64,000 bases of DNA from Paenibacillus agilis (GCF_007786455.1 NZ_VNJK01000006.1:62001-126000); one strand, 5' to 3'. Shown: positions 20,622 through 30,406, counted from the first letter of the stretch. A program made the numbers and translations. The notes: generated by a model from the sequence alone, not told the origin.

Positions 20622-22871
20622 ATGTCTGATGAACAATTTGAGATAGTCTTGATTCCGCAAAGAAGGTTATTCCCAAAACCTTTCGCTGAATACAATGACT
20701 TCGGTATCTTTGGAGTAGAGGTAGTAGAATCGCAAAATTGGGATTTAGTAGAACTTAATCCTTATGGAAATATCACTATTAAAGGTGGAATGCCTGATTT
20801 ACAAATCGGGAAGCAGTATACGGCTATGGTCAGCCGAAAGAAAGACCCTAAGTTCGGTTTAGGGTACGAAGTGGTCAATGGACAGATCTACATGAAAATG
20901 TTCACCACTCGCGAAGAACAGGTTACATTCCTTTCTTCTATATTAAGTGACTTTCAAATCAAAGCCCTCACATCTGCCTACCTTAGTGGCAACTTGGTTG
21001 ACTTAATCAAGGAAGACAAGCTTGATTTAGCTATCGTAAAAGGCGTTGGGGAAGCTACTCTGGCGAAGATAAAGGATAAGATACTGGCAAATGAGAAATA
21101 CCAGAGAGCAATTATCACTTTAACAGGGGAATATGGGATACCGTATAGCTCCGTCAAAAGGCTTTGTGACAAGTATGGCTCACCAGATATGCTTATCGAC
21201 AAGATAAGCGAGAATCCATATATACTCACTGAATTGGATGGATTCGGCTTCAAAAAGGTCGATGAGATGGCGTTAAATATGGGTATGGCGAAAGATTCAA
21301 AGCATAGAATAGTTTCTTGTACTGAATATGTACTAAGTGAAGAATCCAGCAATGGTCATTGCTGGATGAAGTTAACTAGGTTAATTAATGAATCTATTAA
21401 ACTTTTGGAGTTAAGTATTGATAGCATTAAGGATGCATTGATTTCGGAAGCACATTCTCAGAAGTATGTTGTAGATGAAGAAGAAAACATTATCTATCTA
21501 CACGAATACCACAAGTATGAACTGCAAATTAAGGAGAATGTAGTTAGATTGCTGAACGCAAAGTTTGAGCATAAGGTTCATAATCTGGATGCCATTATCG
21601 CTCATGTGGAAGAGAGGCAAGGATTCCTGTTTACCGATGAACAGAAGCAAGCGATTGTTTATGCTATTGAGCATAATATTCTTATAGTTAATGGTAAAGC
21701 TGGTACAGGTAAAACGTCAGTAATAAAAGGTATCGTTGAAGTACTTAGAACGATTGAGGGACTTGAATACGCTACATGTGCTCTGTCAGGAAAGGCAAGT
21801 CAAAGAATTCAGGAATCAACTGGTCTTGACGCTTATACGATCCACAGACTATACGGATATAACCCTCAAATGGGATGGATGTATGATGAGTATAATCATT
21901 TACAAAAAGACATTATCATCCTCGACGAAGCATCAATGGTAAACTCCGAATTGTTCTATTATGTGATGAGAGCAATAAAGGATGGAGCCAAACTTATTAT
22001 CACAGGTGATACAGCGCAGTTGGAGCCTATTGGAGTGGGCAATGTACTCGTAGATTTATTGGAAAGTAATAAGGTTCCGAAAGTAGAACTGACGATTGTA
22101 CACAGACAAGCCCAAAAATCTGGCATCCTATCTTGTGCCAATCTCGTAAGGGAAGGCAAGAAGTTTATTGGCAATAAGGATTATGGGTTTCAGAGACTTG
22201 GCGAGTTGCAAGATTTGTATCTTTGGTCTTATGATGATGGCGACAAAATATTTAAGCAGACAATGGCTATTGCCAAGAAATTCGGAACAGGTAATATTCT
22301 TGATTTCCAGATCATTGTTCCGATGAAGACCAGAGGAAAGAATTGTGCTAAGAATATTAATGAAGCATGTCAGAAGTTATTCAACCAAGATCCTGAGAAT
22401 GTAGACCTACGAAACAAAATCGAGAAGAAGAATGTTTCGTTTCTCGAAGGTGACAAAATAATTCTCAATGGTAATAACTACGACAAGGGTGTCTTCAATG
22501 GAACGATCGGAATCATCAAGTACATCGATTCTACATATGTAAGCAAAGATGGGGAATCCACAGGGGAAATCGTAATTGATTTCGAGGGCATTGGCGATAT
22601 TAGATTTACAAAGGCTGAGATGAATAGGGTTGACTTAGCTTACGCCATAACAGTTCACAAGAGTCAAGGTAGTCAATGGAAGTATGTTGTATTCGCAATG
22701 GATTACTCATCTTATAGAATGCTAAACCGCCAGTTGACTTATACAGCTATGACAAGGGCTAGTAAGGCGTTGTTTATGCCAGTAGAGTTGAAAGCTTTAC
22801 AATTCTCTATTGAAACGAACAAGTCTACAAAGCGACAAACATTCCTGCCAAAAATGCTTAAATGTGCATAA
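20622..22871 (+). CDS. RecD2-like superfamily 1 DNA helicase
   Basis: 749 residues, GGAGGT six bases before ATG. N-terminal region (1-330) carries helix-hairpin-helix-like segments (LAIVKGVGEATLAKIKDKI; ENPYILTELDGFGFKKVDEMA), as in RecD2. Walker A is NGKAGTGKTSVIKG (about 355-368) and Walker B IILDEASMV (about 432). Motif III-like TGDTAQLEPIGVGNVL follows, with the UvrD-C motif AITVHKSQGSQWKYVVF...YTAMTRASK near 675-720. RecD2 enzymes unwind DNA 5'-3' in replication and repair. First gene of the rightward block; its promoter contains the recurrent operator-like element, so it is probably under prophage control. Confidence 0.93.
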   Translation: MSDEQFEIVLIPQRRLFPKPFAEYNDFGIFGVEVVESQNWDLVELNPYGNITIKGGMPDLQIGKQYTAMVSRKKDPKFGLGYEVVNGQIYMKMFTTREEQVTFLSSILSDFQIKALTSAYLSGNLVDLIKEDKLDLAIVKGVGEATLAKIKDKILANEKYQRAIITLTGEYGIPYSSVKRLCDKYGSPDMLIDKISENPYILTELDGFGFKKVDEMALNMGMAKDSKHRIVSCTEYVLSEESSNGHCWMKLTRLINESIKLLELSIDSIKDALISEAHSQKYVVDEEENIIYLHEYHKYELQIKENVVRLLNAKFEHKVHNLDAIIAHVEERQGFLFTDEQKQAIVYAIEHNILIVNGKAGTGKTSVIKGIVEVLRTIEGLEYATCALSGKASQRIQESTGLDAYTIHRLYGYNPQMGWMYDEYNHLQKDIIILDEASMVNSELFYYVMRAIKDGAKLIITGDTAQLEPIGVGNVLVDLLESNKVPKVELTIVHRQAQKSGILSCANLVREGKKFIGNKDYGFQRLGELQDLYLWSYDDGDKIFKQTMAIAKKFGTGNILDFQIIVPMKTRGKNCAKNINEACQKLFNQDPENVDLRNKIEKKNVSFLEGDKIILNGNNYDKGVFNGTIGIIKYIDSTYVSKDGESTGEIVIDFEGIGDIRFTKAEMNRVDLAYAITVHKSQGSQWKYVVFAMDYSSYRMLNRQLTYTAMTRASKALFMPVELKALQFSIETNKSTKRQTFLPKMLKCA

Positions 22872-22937
22872 GATACCGAAGATAGTAGCCGCCAAATTTG
22901 TGCGGCTATTTATCGTAAAAAAGTTTAAATAGGTAGT

Positions 22938-22965
22938 TTGCGGGTACTAAAGAAAGTACTATAAT
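22938..22965 (+). promoter_or_regulatory. Promoter with GTACTAAAGAAAGTAC in the spacer
   Basis: TTGCGG, 16 bases, TATAAT. The spacer GTACTAAAGAAAGTAC is bounded by a GTACT/AGTAC inverted repeat and contains the AAAGAAAGTAC core. Confidence 0.8.
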
Positions 22966-23008
22966 AGAACTACAAACAACAATAATACACCAAGGGGTGC
23001 TTGAATAT

Positions 23009-24118
23009 ATGAATAAACTATCTGACCAATTAAATTACACACTCGTTAACATCGAAGAAAGAATGGAGCTTGTGATGAAAATCGTAGTAGAGAACGACAA
23101 GCAATTGGTTGATTACTACGACAATCACTACAATCCTCATATCAATCAAACTGGATTATTGAGCGAGAATACAAGAGTAGCTAAAGACCTTGAATCATTA
23201 GCAAGCTACCTATTATATGCAAAAGACAGTGATGCTTCTGATGATACAATTACAGATTACCGCCAGAAGCGCAACAACAATAGAGAAGCTTCCATTGAAA
23301 AGCTTATGAAAGTAAGAGAGGTTCGCAAGGAGACGAATCGCTCTATCATTAAGACTCCAAAAATCAAAATCAACGACAGAGATAGAGCGCGTTATCCAGA
23401 ACTTGCGGAGACAGGTAAAGTCATCAAACGAATCACTCATCTCATTAATAGTGGCATAGATTCGACAGGCAGAAAGTTAACTGTATCGGAAATCAAGAAG
23501 CTGAAATGGATTCGAACAGATATCCAGAAAGATGAGATTGCTGTCAAGAACGAATTGAAGGGTTACATTCGATTCCAGAATATCACGAAGTCTGACCCTG
23601 ATTTCCACCAAATGGAGTTTATCCGCTTTGATGATGTGGAAACGATGCGAGTACTTCTGGAAGATTACGCTGAACTAAAAGAGTATTCCTGCGATGATAC
23701 ATTCGGATATTTGAAGATTATCATGTTCGTTTTCGAGGAATTGATTGAGATGACCGAAATCAATGACTACATGAAAGATATCTTGGTATGGAAGGTAGAA
23801 GGTCAGTCCTACGATGATATGATTGTCTCTCTTAAAGAGAAGTACAATATCAAGATGACTAAACCTCGGCTCAGCAAGATTACGAGAGAAACGATTCCAA
23901 CTATGATTGCGGATACGTACAGACAGAAGCGCGAAGATTGGATTTATACATATGTTCTTCGCGGAGAATACAAGACTTGCAGTTGCTGTAAAAACAACTA
24001 TCTTGCTACCAAAAAGTATTTCAGCCCTAACAAAAGGTCGAAGTCAGGATTGCGACCAATCTGCAAAAACTGTAGGAAAGATAAGTACCAAAATGATAGT
24101 GTTGCCAAAAGTGAATAA
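23009..24118 (+). CDS. Zinc-ribbon protein of unknown function in the replication-to-packaging junction
   Basis: 369 residues from ATG 23009 after AAGGGG; a GTG at 22997 is an in-frame alternative within the ribosome site. Mostly helical and charged. The C-terminal 45 residues carry CSCCKNNYLATKKYFSPNKRSKSGLRPICKNCRKDKY, a C-x2-C...Y-F-x-P-x(10)-C-x2-C zinc finger common in phage HNH, terminase-associated and packaging proteins. The segment before it (EGQSYDDMIVSLKEKYNIKMTKPRLSKI) looks like a helix-turn-helix. It could be a DNA-binding regulator or a packaging adaptor; the 300-residue protein at 26345 has the same type of zinc finger at its N-terminus. Confidence 0.75.
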   Translation: MNKLSDQLNYTLVNIEERMELVMKIVVENDKQLVDYYDNHYNPHINQTGLLSENTRVAKDLESLASYLLYAKDSDASDDTITDYRQKRNNNREASIEKLMKVREVRKETNRSIIKTPKIKINDRDRARYPELAETGKVIKRITHLINSGIDSTGRKLTVSEIKKLKWIRTDIQKDEIAVKNELKGYIRFQNITKSDPDFHQMEFIRFDDVETMRVLLEDYAELKEYSCDDTFGYLKIIMFVFEELIEMTEINDYMKDILVWKVEGQSYDDMIVSLKEKYNIKMTKPRLSKITRETIPTMIADTYRQKREDWIYTYVLRGEYKTCSCCKNNYLATKKYFSPNKRSKSGLRPICKNCRKDKYQNDSVAKSE

Positions 24119-24158
24119 AAAGTTCGCATCAAATCTCTATTAGTAATGTAGGAGTGTT

Positions 24159-24180
24159 AGAAAGCCAAAGAAAGTACTGG
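24159..24180 (+). promoter_or_regulatory. AGCCAAAGAAAGTACT element upstream of the HU gene
   Basis: AGAAAGCCAAAGAAAGTACTGG, 55 bases before the HU start. No sigma-A -10 box follows at the usual place, unlike the copies at 20563 and 22938, so it is either an operator alone or part of a different promoter class. Confidence 0.65.
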
Positions 24181-24234
24181 TTTTTACTAAAACTCACAAA
24201 ATTATATCTATGAGATAAAAGGAGATGTTTTAAA

Positions 24235-24519
24235 ATGACAAAAGACCAATTCGTTCGTTCGTATGCAGAAGCTAAAGGTGTATCTATCAAGGAAGCTCGT
24301 GAGCAAGTAAATGGTGTTTTTGACCATATTCTAGCAGTAGTTCCTACTCTTCAAGATGGTGAGAAACTTGATATCACAGGCATTGTATCTTTCAAGGTTA
24401 AGGATGTTGCGGCTCGCACAGTTCGTAATCCGAAGACTGGTGAAGAAGTTGAAAAGGGTGCAACTCGCAAGGTAAATGCAAGCGTAAAAGCGACTCTCAA
24501 AAACGCTGTGAAAGCATAA
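24235..24519 (+). CDS. hup: HU-like DNA-binding protein
   Basis: 94 residues, AGGAGATG before ATG. It has the HU/IHF signature: helical N-terminus (TKDQFVRSYAEAKGVSIKEAREQVNGVFDHIL) then GIVSFKVKDVAARTVRNPKTGEEVEKGATRKVNASVKATLKNAV, including the beta-arm RNPKTGEE with its intercalating Pro. It bends and compacts DNA and may act in replication or packaging. SPbeta encodes an HU homologue (YonN) at the equivalent place, just before yonK. Confidence 0.95.
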   Translation: MTKDQFVRSYAEAKGVSIKEAREQVNGVFDHILAVVPTLQDGEKLDITGIVSFKVKDVAARTVRNPKTGEEVEKGATRKVNASVKATLKNAVKA

Positions 24520-24525
24520 TTTAAC

Positions 24526-24563
24526 AAAAAGGGCAAGTCACTTTTGAGTGGCTTGCCCTTTTT
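24526..24563 (+). terminator. Terminator after the HU gene
   Basis: Stem AAAAAGGGCAAG-CAC/GTG-CTTGCCCTTTTT, with a T-run in the 3' arm. Strong and possibly bidirectional. Confidence 0.9.
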
Positions 24564-24600
24564 GTTGTATGAACTTTAAAAATTCATGGAGGTGGCTTTT

Positions 24601-24744
24601 ATGAAAGAAAGTCAATCTAAGATGAAACGGAAAAAGCCGAAATATATTCGGAACGCAGAGAAGGCACATGATGCTAGTATCTACAATGAAGGTTTCAAAC
24701 ATGGATATCGAATGGGATTAGAAAAGGGTAAATACTTTAAATAG
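24601..24744 (+). CDS. Small basic protein (47 residues)
   Basis: It starts MKESQSKMKRKKPKYIRNAE and ends KHGYRMGLEKGKYFK. The ribosome site is GGAGGTGG five bases before ATG. Lys/Arg-rich and possibly nucleic-acid-binding; no family recognised. It lies between the HU terminator and the YonK-like gene. Confidence 0.7.
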   Translation: MKESQSKMKRKKPKYIRNAEKAHDASIYNEGFKHGYRMGLEKGKYFK

Positions 24745-24820
24745 TTTAATGTAGTTAAAAACTAATTTAAAAGACTTTTAAATTATTTTATATAATACAT
24801 GAGTAAAAGGGGCGATTTTA

Positions 24821-25018
24821 ATGGCAAAAGAACCGAAATCCACACGCACACTGAGTCATGCAGTAAAGGGTTTTTTGAATTTGGAAGAAATGAAGGTTGT
24901 TGAAATTCTCGACGAAGGTGAAGAGGTTTCTCACGACTTAAAAGATATTCTTTCGGAATATGATGACAAGGAAGTTGCGCTTTCTATCAGCATGAAAGAC
25001 AAGCTGGAAGGTGAATAA
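24821..25018 (+). CDS. yonK: YonK-like protein
   Basis: 65 residues: after a short polar N-terminus, VKGFLNLEEMKVVEILDEGEEVSHDLKDILSEYDDKEVALSIS matches my memory of the SPbeta YonK family (VKGFFDMDVMEVTE...YDFKEILSEFNGKNVSITV). YonK is a small structured protein with no defined role. The gene order HU-yonK-phosphoesterase is the same as in SPbeta. Its stop is two bases before the next start, so the two are co-translated. Confidence 0.8.
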   Translation: MAKEPKSTRTLSHAVKGFLNLEEMKVVEILDEGEEVSHDLKDILSEYDDKEVALSISMKDKLEGE

Positions 25019-25020
25019 AA

Positions 25021-26274
25021 ATGCGCTCCTATACTAATAAGGAAGGGGAAGTTGTTGAGGTATCGCAAGAGCATTTGGACATAGCAGTCCAGTTGAAACG
25101 CGAACTTCAAATGGCTTCTCCAAGCCATCGAACCAATTGGGTCACTCATCAGCGTCTAATGCAAGCAGAAGGGTTTTATGACAGTGAATTCAGCGAGAAC
25201 TATCGCCAGATGATTAAGTCATATCAAGTTTCCACAGGCACAATTGAGAGCCGCGAGAAGCAAGCTGATTTGGTTGCTGATTCCAAGCTAAATTCAATCA
25301 AAGAAGCTGTTGGCGAGATGTACTTCACTAAGAGGGAAGTACAGATGGAGAGCTTAAAACTTGGAAGATTGAAGCGCGAAATGACTTTATTTGGTGTAAT
25401 CGCAGAACAGGTTCGGGAAGCTTTGCTCACAGAGTTAAATGAGATAATCCCGAATTATACTTACAAAGACAGACTTCCAACGAGTGCTGGTCGCATGGTT
25501 GTCCTTCTTTCTGACTGGCATATTGGCGCAACTGTCGATAACGTCAAAGGAAACAGTTTTAATTTTAAGATTGCCCAAGCGCGTGTAAGCAAATATCTTA
25601 CTCGTATTAAGAAGATTGCTAACTACGAAGGCATAACTGAGATTGACGTTGTTTGCATGGGTGATATGACAGAACACATAGCGATGCGTAAGGTGAATCA
25701 AGCACACGAAGCTGAATTTCCTCTTGCTGTTCAAATTGTCAAAGCATACGAATTAATTCGTGATTTTATTGTCAATTTGTCGGACGAATTTAACGTCACA
25801 TATCGCGGAATAGGTGGCAATCATGACCGCATGAACGGAGATAAAGGTGACAATATTGACGGAGATTCCACAATCTTCGTCATCAACTTTATGGTTAAAG
25901 AATTTGTCGAGAAGTCGAAAGCTGAACGACTTTCTTATGTAGAGGTTGACCACATCAATTACAGCACATCGTTCATCGTGAATGGATATCAAATGAAGTT
26001 TGTCCATGGAGATAACGAGAAGGGTAATAAGAAGCTTGCAAGCCATGCCGACATTGATAACACTAACTACAATGTATTGGCTATGGGTCATTTGCATCAT
26101 CACTCTGTAAAAGAGGTTGGACAGAACAAATATGAAGTTTACGTTGGCTCTCTCCAAGGTGCAAATAACTACGCAATGAAAGGTAAATTCCTTTCTAACG
26201 CTTCACAGGGCATTATTATCGTCAATGAAATAGGCGAAATCGATATTAAGCGTATTGATTTACAGAATGTTTAA
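25021..26274 (+). CDS. Calcineurin-like metallophosphoesterase (YonJ-like)
   Basis: 417 residues. All motifs of the two-metal phosphoesterase fold are visible: DWHIG (about 164), GDMTEH (about 214), GGNHDR (about 265), HGDNEKGNK (about 329) and GHLHHH (about 357). The first 150 residues are an extra helical domain. Such enzymes act as nucleases or phosphatases; in phages with this gene order the substrate is probably DNA during recombination or packaging, which is inference. Likely counterpart of SPbeta YonJ by position. Confidence 0.85.
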   Translation: MRSYTNKEGEVVEVSQEHLDIAVQLKRELQMASPSHRTNWVTHQRLMQAEGFYDSEFSENYRQMIKSYQVSTGTIESREKQADLVADSKLNSIKEAVGEMYFTKREVQMESLKLGRLKREMTLFGVIAEQVREALLTELNEIIPNYTYKDRLPTSAGRMVVLLSDWHIGATVDNVKGNSFNFKIAQARVSKYLTRIKKIANYEGITEIDVVCMGDMTEHIAMRKVNQAHEAEFPLAVQIVKAYELIRDFIVNLSDEFNVTYRGIGGNHDRMNGDKGDNIDGDSTIFVINFMVKEFVEKSKAERLSYVEVDHINYSTSFIVNGYQMKFVHGDNEKGNKKLASHADIDNTNYNVLAMGHLHHHSVKEVGQNKYEVYVGSLQGANNYAMKGKFLSNASQGIIIVNEIGEIDIKRIDLQNV

Positions 26275-26278
26275 TGGA

Positions 26279-26326
26279 TGCCAACAAAAGGGCTGTCAAC
26301 AATTATGTTGGCAGTCATTTTTTTTA
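26279..26326 (+). terminator. Terminator between phosphoesterase and packaging genes
   Basis: Stem CTGTCAAC/GTTGGCAG (loop AATTAT) followed by TCATTTTTTTT. An overlapping alternative stem, TGCCAACA/TGTTGGCA, could compete with it. Confidence 0.75.
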
Positions 26327-26344
26327 TTTGAAAGAGGTGATTTA

Positions 26345-27247
26345 ATGGCAAACAGAAAAGTGTGTAAAGGTGAGTGTGGAAAAAACAAATTGTTAAATGA
26401 CTTCTATACATCTTTGAGCATAATGTTCGATGGTCATGTTCCAGTTTGTAAAAAGTGTTTAAAAGATATGATTGACGAAAACAATATCGAGTCAGTGAAG
26501 ACTACATTGCAACGTATCGACAAGCCATTTATTGCAAAGGTGTGGAAATCGGCAGAGGAAAATGAGAGCGATACAGTAGGCACATACTTCCGAATGATTA
26601 ATTCTTTACAGCAATACAAAAATTCGAGTTGGGCTGACAGTGATTTTGAAGGCGAAAATCAGACAGATATCTACAAACATAAATTTGATGATATCGACAA
26701 TATGGACGAAATCACTACGGATGATGGCGTAATTAAGCTGTCGAAAGATATCGCAATGAAGTTCGGTTCTGGCTACACAAACCGCGAGTATTTGACAATG
26801 GAGAAATTCTATAAGGATATGTCTTATAGCCATGACATCAATACTCCACAGTTGAAGAAGCAGTTGGTGTATCTCTGCAAGCTTCAAATTTGGATGGACA
26901 GGTCGCTAGAGTCAGGGAACGATAGCGCATTCAAGAACTACAACGACCGCTATGAGAAGATTCTTCAATCATCTGGTTTCCGACCTATTGACAGGAAGAG
27001 TGCAAGTGAAACATCAGGACTTTTGAGTTTTTCACAACTATTTGAGCAAGTTGAAAGGAGTGGTTATGTTGAGCCTAAACCTATTGAAGAACGCATGGAC
27101 TTGGTTGACATGGCAATATTGGCGCATCTCAATTATGTACGCCAGCTTATTGGTCATGAGAGATTGGCAAACCTTCCTGCTGATGTGTCGGAAGAGGTAA
27201 ATAGTGCAAATGGTGTTTTGTTAGGAGTTGAGAGCGATGAGGGATAG
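26345..27247 (+). CDS. Zinc-finger packaging protein, possible small terminase (YonG-like)
   Basis: 300 residues from ATG 26345 after AGAGGTGA; the longer reading to 26255 crosses the terminator. N-terminal zinc finger CKGECGKNKLLNDFYTSLSIMFDGHVPVCKKCLKD (residues 6-40). Acidic and helical middle (DIDNMDEITTDDGVIKLSKD). It lies directly before the large terminase and overlaps it by 11 bases. Position and DNA-binding finger suggest a small terminase subunit, but no classical small-terminase motif is visible. Confidence 0.7.
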   Translation: MANRKVCKGECGKNKLLNDFYTSLSIMFDGHVPVCKKCLKDMIDENNIESVKTTLQRIDKPFIAKVWKSAEENESDTVGTYFRMINSLQQYKNSSWADSDFEGENQTDIYKHKFDDIDNMDEITTDDGVIKLSKDIAMKFGSGYTNREYLTMEKFYKDMSYSHDINTPQLKKQLVYLCKLQIWMDRSLESGNDSAFKNYNDRYEKILQSSGFRPIDRKSASETSGLLSFSQLFEQVERSGYVEPKPIEERMDLVDMAILAHLNYVRQLIGHERLANLPADVSEEVNSANGVLLGVESDEG

Positions 27248-28904
27248 TAGAGCGAAGTCCTTTGAGCAGATGCAACCCGAATGGAAGAAGTATCTTGCTC
27301 TTTTCAGAAGCTATCCTGATTTGTTTATCGACATGATTAACCCTGATTCAAAGCGATTCAAATTATTCTTTTATCAAAGATTGATTCTGAGGATTATCTT
27401 TCGCTACCGCAAAACGTATTTCACGCTTACTCGCGGTAGTTCAAAGTCTTTCCTACAAATACTCGCTTTGATGCTTCGTTGTATCATGTATCCCGAAATC
27501 AAATTGGCGATTACCGCACCACAAAAGCAGATGGCGGCTCAAATTGCTCAACAGAATATAGAGTCAATTTGGTCGTTCCTACCATTGCTGAAAAATGAGT
27601 GTAGAAGTATAAGGTTCGAGAAAGATTACACAAAATTGATTTTTCACAATGGCTCTGTTCTTCACGTAGTTGCCAATAGTGAGTCTTCGCGTGGTCTTCG
27701 TGCAAATGGACTTAGCGTAGAGGAAATTATCCATGAACGATTTGACGAAGAAAGCTACAACTCTGTACTCCTTCCAATCATGGCAAACAATCGTGTAGCG
27801 GCTTGCGGTGGAGAAGACCCATATGAATTGCATAAGCCTATTACTGTTGTTACAACAGCAGGGACGAAACAAAGCTTTGCATTCAGTGTCTTGAAAGAAT
27901 ATCTATACGATATGGCACATGGGAAATCTGCTTATATTCTTGGGGCAGGATATGAGTTGGCGACAGGATTCGGATTGCTGTCTCTGGATTACATCAATGA
28001 TTTGAAGGAATCTCCAAACTTCAACCCAATCTCATTCTTGCGAGAGTATGGTTCTATCTGGTCTGGTTCAAGCGAAAACTCTTTGGTTGACCTTGAAACA
28101 TTCCGTAAAGCAAGGGTTCTGAATCATGCAGAAGAAAAGGCTGTCAATGACAAAAATATCGAATATGTCCTTGCGTATGACGTTGCTCGTAGCGAAGGAA
28201 ATGCGAATGCTCAATCGGCATTGGTTGTCATTAAATTGAGTCCAAAGGGCGATGGCACATACTCCAAACACGTAGTAAACATCTATACGTTTGAAGGCAC
28301 TCATTTTAGGGAGCAAGCGTTGTTCTTGAAGCAGAAGGTTAATGATTTCCGCGCAAGAATCCTTGTTGTCGATGCCAATGGTTTGGGTCAAGGCTTGATT
28401 GACCAATTAATCCTTGAAATTGACTCCAATCCTCCATACGAAGTCGTGAATGACGAAAGATACGCCAAGTTTAAGACTTCTAATAGTGTACCGATGATTT
28501 TCGCGATTAAGTCGCAAATGAAGGACACTAACGCGAGTGATATCCATAACTTGTTTATACAATGGATGGCTAACAATCAAGTTAAGTTCCTCGAATCGGA
28601 ATCCCAAGCCAAAGCGAAGATGAAGAACAAAGATATCGAAAAACTTGCTGAACTGTTGCGCCCACATGTGATGACAGACTTCCTCCAAGAAGAAATCATG
28701 AATTTGGAGTATAGACAATCTGGTCACAGAACGGAAGTAAAGCAAGTATCGAAATCTATCCAGAAAGACCGATTCTCTGCGTTAGAATATGGGTTATTTT
28801 GGGTCTACCTCGAAGAACAACGTAATAAAACGTTGCGCGAAGAGGATATTGGTGATATCTCATCTTTCTTTATGGGAAGGGGTGTTAAAAAACCATCACG
28901 ATGA
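27237..28904 (+). CDS. terL: Terminase large subunit
   Basis: 555 residues from ATG 27237, nine bases after AGGAG. ATPase: TRGSSKS (residues 65-71) as the Walker A-like loop and LSVEEIIHERFDE around 165 as the Walker B/catalytic Glu region. Nuclease: AYDVARSEGNANAQSALVVIK (about 311-331) and ILVVDANGLGQGLIDQL (about 373-390) give the RNase H-like acidic residues. It cuts and pumps concatemeric DNA into the prohead at the portal. Corresponds to YonF of SPbeta by order. Confidence 0.92.
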   Translation: MRDSRAKSFEQMQPEWKKYLALFRSYPDLFIDMINPDSKRFKLFFYQRLILRIIFRYRKTYFTLTRGSSKSFLQILALMLRCIMYPEIKLAITAPQKQMAAQIAQQNIESIWSFLPLLKNECRSIRFEKDYTKLIFHNGSVLHVVANSESSRGLRANGLSVEEIIHERFDEESYNSVLLPIMANNRVAACGGEDPYELHKPITVVTTAGTKQSFAFSVLKEYLYDMAHGKSAYILGAGYELATGFGLLSLDYINDLKESPNFNPISFLREYGSIWSGSSENSLVDLETFRKARVLNHAEEKAVNDKNIEYVLAYDVARSEGNANAQSALVVIKLSPKGDGTYSKHVVNIYTFEGTHFREQALFLKQKVNDFRARILVVDANGLGQGLIDQLILEIDSNPPYEVVNDERYAKFKTSNSVPMIFAIKSQMKDTNASDIHNLFIQWMANNQVKFLESESQAKAKMKNKDIEKLAELLRPHVMTDFLQEEIMNLEYRQSGHRTEVKQVSKSIQKDRFSALEYGLFWVYLEEQRNKTLREEDIGDISSFFMGRGVKKPSR

Positions 28905-28918
28905 AAGGAGGATTTTCC

Positions 28919-30406
28919 ATGAACGAAAATCCACAATTTGTGCGAGAGAGTGTTGTACTGGATTATGCTAAGTTGACCGAATTGGTCATTAAAGACCTTA
29001 GTAAAAACAATAATACAACCACTAAAACGTACACGAAGAATAACGTTTCGACCTATCTAGGGAATCCGAAACGTTATTCTAAAGAACTGCAAGGCATGAG
29101 TGCATACTTGTATGATGTGAGTCCTCATTATCGGAGACTGATTAACTATTACGCTAAAATGCCGACACTCGACTACTATGTTGAGCTTTATGGCTTAGAC
29201 ACATCAAAGAATGTGAATACGAAGACTCTTCGTAATAACTACAACAAAGCAATGGAATTTGTTGAGTTGATGAACATTCGTCACGAATTTGGTAAAGCTC
29301 TCGTATCCGCGTGGAAGCTTGGAACTTTCTATGGTTTCGAGCTGTACACGAAAGACTCTTATTTCATTAAAGAGTTGCCTTTCGACTTTTGCCAAATTAG
29401 TGGAATTGCCGATGGAGTTTACACTTTTAGTTTTGATGTATCCTTCTTCGAACGCAATGCCAATGAGTTAGAGTTGTATCCAAAAGAGTTTAAAAAGATG
29501 TTTAACTCTTATAAATCTGGCAGTAAACCGAAGTGGCAAGAAGTTGACCCTGCAAGGTCTATTTGCATTAAGGTCAATGAGGAAACGTATTACGACATTC
29601 CTCCATTCGCAGGATTGTTCGGAGATATTTTTGATATTGAAGACTATAAAGCTTTGCGAATGGCAAGCGCAGTAATCGGAAACTACAAGTTTATTATCGA
29701 GAAGATTCCAATTAGAGAAGATTCTGATAAGAACAATGATTTCAAGATTGATTTGAAGACTGTTTCGATGTTCCATAACAAGACTTCGAGCCTTCTTCCT
29801 GACGAAATAGGAATTTTCAGCACTCCCTTTGAAATCGACACGATTGAATTTAGTAAAGATAAGTCAGAAGTGGACAATGTTGCGAACTCTGAAAATGCTT
29901 TTTATACAGCGGCAGGAACAGCGAAGCAATTGTTCAATCCAGAAGGAAGTTCGTCTTCTACACTGGCTAAATCTATCAATGTTGACGAGGCAGAAGTGTT
30001 AAGTGTTCTGAGACAGCTTGAACGAATCGGAAGTGGAAAACTCAAAAATGAGATTAGCGGCTCTTTCAAGTTTAGGCTCAGAATACTCAATAATACAATC
30101 TTTAATTGGAGAGAAAATGTAGAGACTCTTCTAAAGAATGCTCAGTATGGTCTTCCTGTTAAGTTGATGCTTTGTGCGTGTCTTGGTATCTCTCCAAGCG
30201 CAGTTGTTTCTATGAACTTCCTCGAAGAACAAGTGCTAATGCTTTCAAGTAGTTTCGTTCCACTTTCCTCTTCGCATACCCAAAGTGGTGGAGTAGAAGG
30301 GGATAACTCCAACTCTCAGGGCGGCAGACCAGAGATGAAAGACGATGAACTTTCTGAACAAGGCGAAGCACAACGAGAAGGAGAAAACAACGCTAATAGA
30401 GAGTAA
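28919..30406 (+). CDS. Portal protein
   Basis: 495 residues, GGAGG before ATG. The start of the fold is recognisable (YLGNPKRYSKELQGMSAYLYDVSPHYRRLINYYAKMPTLDYYVELYGLD), typical of SPbeta YonE-type portals. Long helices follow, and a Ser/Gly/Glu-rich disordered C-terminus (QSGGVEGDNSNSQGGRPEMKDDELSEQGEAQREGENN). It would form the dodecameric DNA gate at the capsid vertex and dock the terminase. It follows terL by 14 bases. Confidence 0.88.
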   Translation: MNENPQFVRESVVLDYAKLTELVIKDLSKNNNTTTKTYTKNNVSTYLGNPKRYSKELQGMSAYLYDVSPHYRRLINYYAKMPTLDYYVELYGLDTSKNVNTKTLRNNYNKAMEFVELMNIRHEFGKALVSAWKLGTFYGFELYTKDSYFIKELPFDFCQISGIADGVYTFSFDVSFFERNANELELYPKEFKKMFNSYKSGSKPKWQEVDPARSICIKVNEETYYDIPPFAGLFGDIFDIEDYKALRMASAVIGNYKFIIEKIPIREDSDKNNDFKIDLKTVSMFHNKTSSLLPDEIGIFSTPFEIDTIEFSKDKSEVDNVANSENAFYTAAGTAKQLFNPEGSSSSTLAKSINVDEAEVLSVLRQLERIGSGKLKNEISGSFKFRLRILNNTIFNWRENVETLLKNAQYGLPVKLMLCACLGISPSAVVSMNFLEEQVLMLSSSFVPLSSSHTQSGGVEGDNSNSQGGRPEMKDDELSEQGEAQREGENNANRE

